Source: Candidatus Geothermocultor quzhuomuensis
Lineage (GTDB): Bacteria > Actinomycetota > Aquicultoria > Geothermocultorales > Geothermocultoraceae
DNA: 64,000 bases
Direction of reading: 5' to 3'
Assembly (NCBI GenBank): GCA_015711795.1
Contig: JACVJC010000005.1
Coordinates: forward strand, 24,709-88,708
Made by a program: the position numbers and the translations under genes. The notes beneath the pieces were generated by a model. It had not been told where the DNA came from. It made no database searches and saw nothing but the letters and a program-made list of their open reading frames with translations. Below are positions 60,908 to 64,000 of the stretch, piece by piece. Within the stretch, counting starts at the first letter, position 1, and the number at the start of each line of letters is the position of its first letter.

Positions 60908-60946
60908 TTGATTTATGTATTTAAATAGCATATAATTATTATGCTA
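60908..60946 (+). promoter_or_regulatory. vapBC promoter with overlapping operator palindrome
   Basis: TTGATT (60908-60913), 17-base spacer, TATAAT (60931-60936). An inverted repeat TAGCATA (60926-60932) and TATGCTA (60940-60946) brackets the -10 element, as expected for autorepression by the antitoxin. Confidence 0.72.
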
Positions 60947-60960
60947 AAGAAGGGTGAGAG

Positions 60961-61167
60961 ATGAGAACAACTCTGGAGATACCTGATAGGATAATGAAAG
61001 ACTTGCTTGAAGTAACTGCGATTAAGAAAAAGAGCCAAGCGGTGAGAGTGGCCCTTGAAGATTTTATTCGCCGAAGAAGAATCCAAAAGCTCCTTTCGCT
61101 CAGTGGGAAGATTGAAATCGAAGATGTCACAGAAAAGCTTGAAAGAGCCGAAATTGATGAGCAATAA
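60961..61167 (+). CDS. vapB: VapB-type antitoxin
   Basis: 68 residues. N-terminal ribbon-helix-helix MRTTLEIPDRIMKDLLEVTA with KKKSQAVRVALEDFIRR, then an acidic C-terminal tail that would bind the toxin. It overlaps vapC by 11 bases, as usual for such pairs. ATG behind AAGGGTGAGAG. The palindrome over the -10 region is its likely binding site. Confidence 0.85.
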   Translation: MRTTLEIPDRIMKDLLEVTAIKKKSQAVRVALEDFIRRRRIQKLLSLSGKIEIEDVTEKLERAEIDEQ

Positions 61168-61546
61168 AGTTATAATTGACACTTCCATTTGGGTTAATTT
61201 TTTCCGTGGCACAGATTCTAAAACTGTTAAGGAAGTTTCGAGATTAGTCAGAGAAGAAAGGGCAGTCCTGGCAGGCCTAGTTATTACTGAACTAATTCAA
61301 GGGATTAAGAAAAAAGCTGATGAAAAAATAGTCAAGAAAACAATGGCTGCTCTTCCCTACTACGAGGCTACCCGTGAAGTTTGGGAAAAAACTGGTAAAA
61401 AAATAAAGGAATTGCGCTTAAAGGGAGTGAATCTACCTTTAAGTGATGTTTTATTAGCAACAATTGCTGAGGAAAATAATTGCTCAGTATTTACCTTAGA
61501 TAACCACTTTAGACAAATCGACGGCGTGTCTCTTTTTAAATCTTGA
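61157..61546 (+). CDS. vapC: VapC-type PIN-domain ribonuclease toxin
   Basis: 129 residues. PIN acidic residues: Asp8 in I-I-D-T-S-I-W, Glu in V-I-T-E-L-I-Q-G, Asp in L-S-D-V-L-L-A-T and Asp in F-T-L-D-N-H-F. VapC toxins cleave tRNA or rRNA. The ATG at 61157 lies inside the vapB end; an earlier in-frame start would duplicate the antitoxin region and lacks a ribosome site. Confidence 0.87.
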   Translation: MSNKVIIDTSIWVNFFRGTDSKTVKEVSRLVREERAVLAGLVITELIQGIKKKADEKIVKKTMAALPYYEATREVWEKTGKKIKELRLKGVNLPLSDVLLATIAEENNCSVFTLDNHFRQIDGVSLFKS

Positions 61547-62296
61547 AGCAATAAACCACAATTTAACTGGGCTATTCCAATGTTCTTAAGAATTTAAGAA
61601 TAGTTTGTTATTGAGCTGAGATATAACAACTGACTAACTCATTCTCCAAGAATTTGCCCAAATTCTCCAATATCTTATTGAAAACCTTATTGAAACCTAC
61701 TTTCGAGCCGACAAAAAGTTGGAATTGGAAACCTGAAAATCTCTGATTTTGTACGGGTAAAATCTTCAAAAATACTTTTCAAGCTCTATTATAATTGCAC
61801 TTGAGCGCTGAGAAAAGTTGCATAGTTTGTAAAAAAGAAATGGTGGTCTTGTAATTCCTTGAATTTATCCTGCGCTTGCAAAAGCCGCTTTTCACTTATG
61901 GTATATCCCTTTTTATGGCATATCCCTGCACCAGATGCTCTTTAAGAGTTTTGGTAGCCTAGATGCGAAATTGTGGAGCGCGCTTGGAGTTTACCCGATA
62001 ACCAACAGAAATCCTCATATATAAAATTACTCCCACCAAATCAATGGTTTAATAAATTTAATAAATTTATAATCCAATCTTTGATTCGTCATTTCTATAA
62101 TTTTATTATGTCCCACTGACATTGATTTTACAAGATCATTATACAAGTTCAGAGGTATATTTTTTCACTGATGCTTTGTTAACCGCGGAGAGATGAAGTA
62201 AACTGTATGCTCGCTACTTTTGGTTGAATGTGAGTGTACGACCTACCAAAAAATAAACTCATCTATCTCAGGATTGTGAGAAAGATTAAAAATTAT
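61547..62296. other. Long non-coding or degraded stretch
   Basis: No convincing gene. A 33-codon open segment (about 61643-61735) reads like an amphipathic helix but lacks a start codon, so it may be a remnant. TATATCCCTTTTTATGGCATATCCCT-like direct duplication of ATATCCCT occurs at about 61900-61927. Codon-like periodicity is otherwise absent. Confidence 0.5.
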
Positions 62297-62383
62297 TGGT
62301 GCCGAAGGCGGGAATCGAACCCGCATGAGCTTGCGCTCACCGGTTTTTGAGACCGGTGCGTCTACCAATTCCGCCACTTCGGC
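62297..62383 (-). tRNA. tRNA-Leu (anticodon CAA)
   Basis: 87 bases with encoded CCA (62297-62299 complement). Acceptor GCCGAAG/CTTCGGC, anticodon stem CCGGT/ACCGG with loop CTCAAAA giving CAA, a long variable arm GAGCGCAAGCTC and T loop TTCGATT. The long variable arm is the class II feature of leucine tRNA; it reads TTG. Confidence 0.97.
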
Positions 62384-62391
62384 ACAGAGTT

Positions 62392-62420
62392 ATTATAAAA
62401 CGACTTTCCGAGCAGGTAAA
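62392..62420 (-). promoter_or_regulatory. Promoter of tRNA-Leu
   Basis: On the minus strand TTTACC (62415-62420), 17-base spacer, TATAAT (62392-62397), only 8 bases before the tRNA. Confidence 0.65.
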
Positions 62421-62829
62421 GAAAACTAAGTTTATTAGAAATATAGTTTTTCCAAATTCATAGCCCTCTTTTTTATTTTACTCAATATAGTGAGTAAAAT
62501 TACCCAACGCGGTGAGTAATTTATCATATCTTAAGGCAAAATGTTAAGATGTTTTTCAATGTGGAGTCTCTAAAAACCGATTTTAAATAAGTTTTTTATT
62601 TCAGCTATTTAGAAAGTGAACCCGTCCCTGCCCGATGCCAAACACCGTTGTTGTTTGTCGAAGTATCTGCCAAACTTCAGGCTAAGGCCTTGGCTTATAT
62701 GAAAAAATTGTTGAGAGTCTTAATACATAGGAGTACCTTTAATCTTGTATGGCAGGAAAAATAATAAGCTAGTTTTATGATATCGGAGGGGGAGTACTCT
62801 GCGAACCTTTAAGAAAGGGGTAGAGAAAA
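62421..62829. other. Non-coding spacer
   Basis: No gene seen. A duplicated word TAGTGAGTAA ... CGGTGAGTAA stands at about 62488-62519, and GGAGGGGGAG plus AAGAAAGGGG lie before the damaged gene at 62830. Confidence 0.5.
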
Positions 62830-63225
62830 ATGAAAAGAAAAATTACTGTCTCTCTCCTAATAATTCTTCTGCTTTCCTTAATTTTTTTCATGATTTACAC
62901 TCCCGTCTGCACAGCTGCTATAACTTCGATTTCATTTTCATCTGCTTGTTGCAGCCCTTCAAATCCTCCTCAATATTCAACCGTTACTTTGTACGCAAAA
63001 GTTAAAAGTAATTATGGAAAACCGGGTAAGGGTGTAACGGTAAAAATTACCTGTTATTACAAAACAACAAAAAGTTATTACTCGGGAATGACCGACGCTT
63101 AAGGAGTTGTCAAAACTCCTTTCAAAATATCTAGAGCTACAAAGGGATACAAGGTATATGTTGATGTGGTAGCAACCTATGGAAAGCTGAAAGCTTCTAC
63201 GAAAACTTCATTTACGCCTCGTTAA
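62830..63225 (+). pseudogene. Secreted Ig-like protein gene interrupted by an in-frame TAA
   Basis: The frame from ATG 62830 (behind AAGAAAGGGG) runs 90 codons, meets TAA at 63100-63102, then stays open in the same frame for 40 more codons to TAA 63223. A signal peptide (residues 5-30, ending T-A-A-I) and a beta-sandwich part (TVTLYAKVKSNYGKPGKGVTV) precede the stop; GVVKTPFKISRATKGYKVYV follows and completes the domain. A single base change from AAA, CAA or GAA would give this TAA. Function is unknown; such domains occur in surface proteins. Assembly error is possible. Confidence 0.7.
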
Positions 63226-63462
63226 CACCTCTTAACAAATTAGTTGTTTTTACCCGTTGTAGACTTCTAGTTTTTTGCATTACCAGTTGTTTTAACCAAT
63301 AAATAAACATGATATTTTAATAAACTGTATTATTAGATTAGAGCTTAGGAATCTCGACAAAACAAAAATAGATTCCCTATATTATTTATTTTTGAGAGGA
63401 GGTAAATACCTTAAAAATAGCAAAACTTTTAATCTAAGTTTTTTGAAGGAGGCTCGGACAGA

Positions 63463-63929
63463 ATGAAAAAAGGATATTTTTAATCGGTCTTTTATGTTAC
63501 GTTCTTATAGTTGGACCTGTAATTGCTTGCTCGAGCGAAACAACTACCATAGAAGAAACGGTTGAGACAGAACAACCCCAAGAAACTCAACAACCTGCAC
63601 AAGAGGCTCCGAAAAGTTGGCACAAAGTAATTAGTTTTTCTGGAAGTGGAGATAAACAAACGCAACCCTTCATGATAAAAGGAAGCCAATGGAGAATAAA
63701 TTACCCAAGTAAGCCTCCAAATCCTAAATATGGAGCATTAGTCATAACGGTTTATAAGCCTGCTGGCTCAGATATTCCAGAAAAAGGTCCACTTTCACTT
63801 GATGGCACTGTTAGTGATAGTTCTTATTTTTATAAATCTGGAACCTTCTCCATAAGATTAACTCCGCCAACACCAACTGGACAATTTCAGTTGAGGATTT
63901 TATTAGTAAAATCAGATAGAAAGTCATAG
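63463..63929 (+). pseudogene. Lipoprotein gene with frameshift at an A-run
   Basis: ATG 63463 sits 10 bases after GAAGGAGG. Its own frame stops after six codons. One extra A in the run 63466-63471 would give MKKRIFLIGLLCYVLIVG, a good signal peptide with lipobox V-I-A-C, followed by a Glu/Thr/Gln-rich linker and a beta-rich domain (WRINYPSKPPNPKYGALVIT, FSIRLTPPTPTGQFQLRILL) to TAG 63927. The gene is otherwise intact. Causes could be a real mutation, slippage-dependent expression or a homopolymer sequencing error. Family unknown. Confidence 0.68.
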
Positions 63930-64000
63930 TAGTTGTTAGGTTTAACTAAAAAAGAAAATGTTACATGAAATATGACTTGGTCTTCAAGTCTATCTAAAAT

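Noticed and set aside
60757..62829. Mobile element or CRISPR array near vapBC and tRNA-Leu
   Set aside because: No transposase, integrase, repeat-spacer pattern or duplicated tRNA end was found; only a single REP-like word.
63100..63102. Special decoding of TAA in the Ig-like gene
   Set aside because: No known system inserts an amino acid at TAA in bacteria with normal TAA stops; a nonsense mutation or read error is simpler.

Overview
AT-rich bacterial chromosome, densely packed, with most genes in long minus-strand operons. DivIVA, SepF, YggT, ScpA/ScpB, lipoprotein-type solute-binding proteins and CWB2 cell-wall repeats point to a monoderm (Gram-positive type) anaerobe or facultative anaerobe. 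An NrpR-type regulator, split archaeal-type glutamate synthase, corrinoid genes, selenoproteins and PocR/GAF/HD-GYP signalling suggest a deep-branching Actinomycetota or Firmicutes-like lineage. I cannot name the species. TGA is an ordinary stop in many genes here, but twice it is read in frame inside CxxC-type redox motifs, so selenocysteine is expected in this organism.

Layout. 1-4.5 kb: partial CorA, LSm-like protein, tRNA-Pro, a CWB2/L,D-transpeptidase wall protein, a CBS protein and a RecB-like nuclease. 4.6-14.1 kb (minus): lipid kinase, rluD, lgt, lspA, TraR/DksA protein, ileS, divIVA, yggT, proC, sepF, yggS. 14.1-18.9 kb: pstSCAB-phoU and pgeF, where pstC and probably pgeF start at ATT. 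19.0-27.4 kb: PocR-GAF-GAF-HD-GYP protein, nitroreductase, a Sec-thioredoxin/Sec-glutaredoxin/thioredoxin reductase operon, rpmB and small metabolic genes. 27.4-34.5 kb: cobalamin salvage and uptake (cobO nearby; btuF-cobT-btuC-btuD-cobU-cobS behind a B12 riboswitch followed by an intrinsic terminator). 34.5-42.2 kb: unknown membrane protein, rluB, scpB, scpA, trpS, M50 protease, and a DHH-CBS-CCA transferase fusion.

42.3-59 kb is a nitrogen-assimilation island. nrpR and a glutamate-synthase-like FMN protein run leftwards. A promoter with two copies of the palindrome CGGTAA-N4-TTACCG drives a rightward operon of ferredoxin, FAD oxidoreductase, the three split glutamate synthase parts and a GAF-GAF-ANTAR protein. 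Downstream come a sigma-like gene, amtB-glnK and a small gene plus glnA. Each of these three units is preceded by paired hairpins with six-base loops carrying A at position 1 and G at position 4, overlapping an intrinsic terminator. This is the RNA target architecture of ANTAR antiterminators. The simplest reading is a two-tier circuit: NrpR controls transcription of the glutamate synthase/ANTAR operon, and the ANTAR protein then opens the sigma-factor, ammonium-transport and glutamine-synthetase units by antitermination. nadE and a second glnA follow.

59-64 kb: cytochrome c-like lipoprotein, LarA, a VapBC module with a palindromic operator, a poorly coding stretch with tRNA-Leu, and two damaged secreted-protein genes (one in-frame TAA, one frameshift at an A-run).
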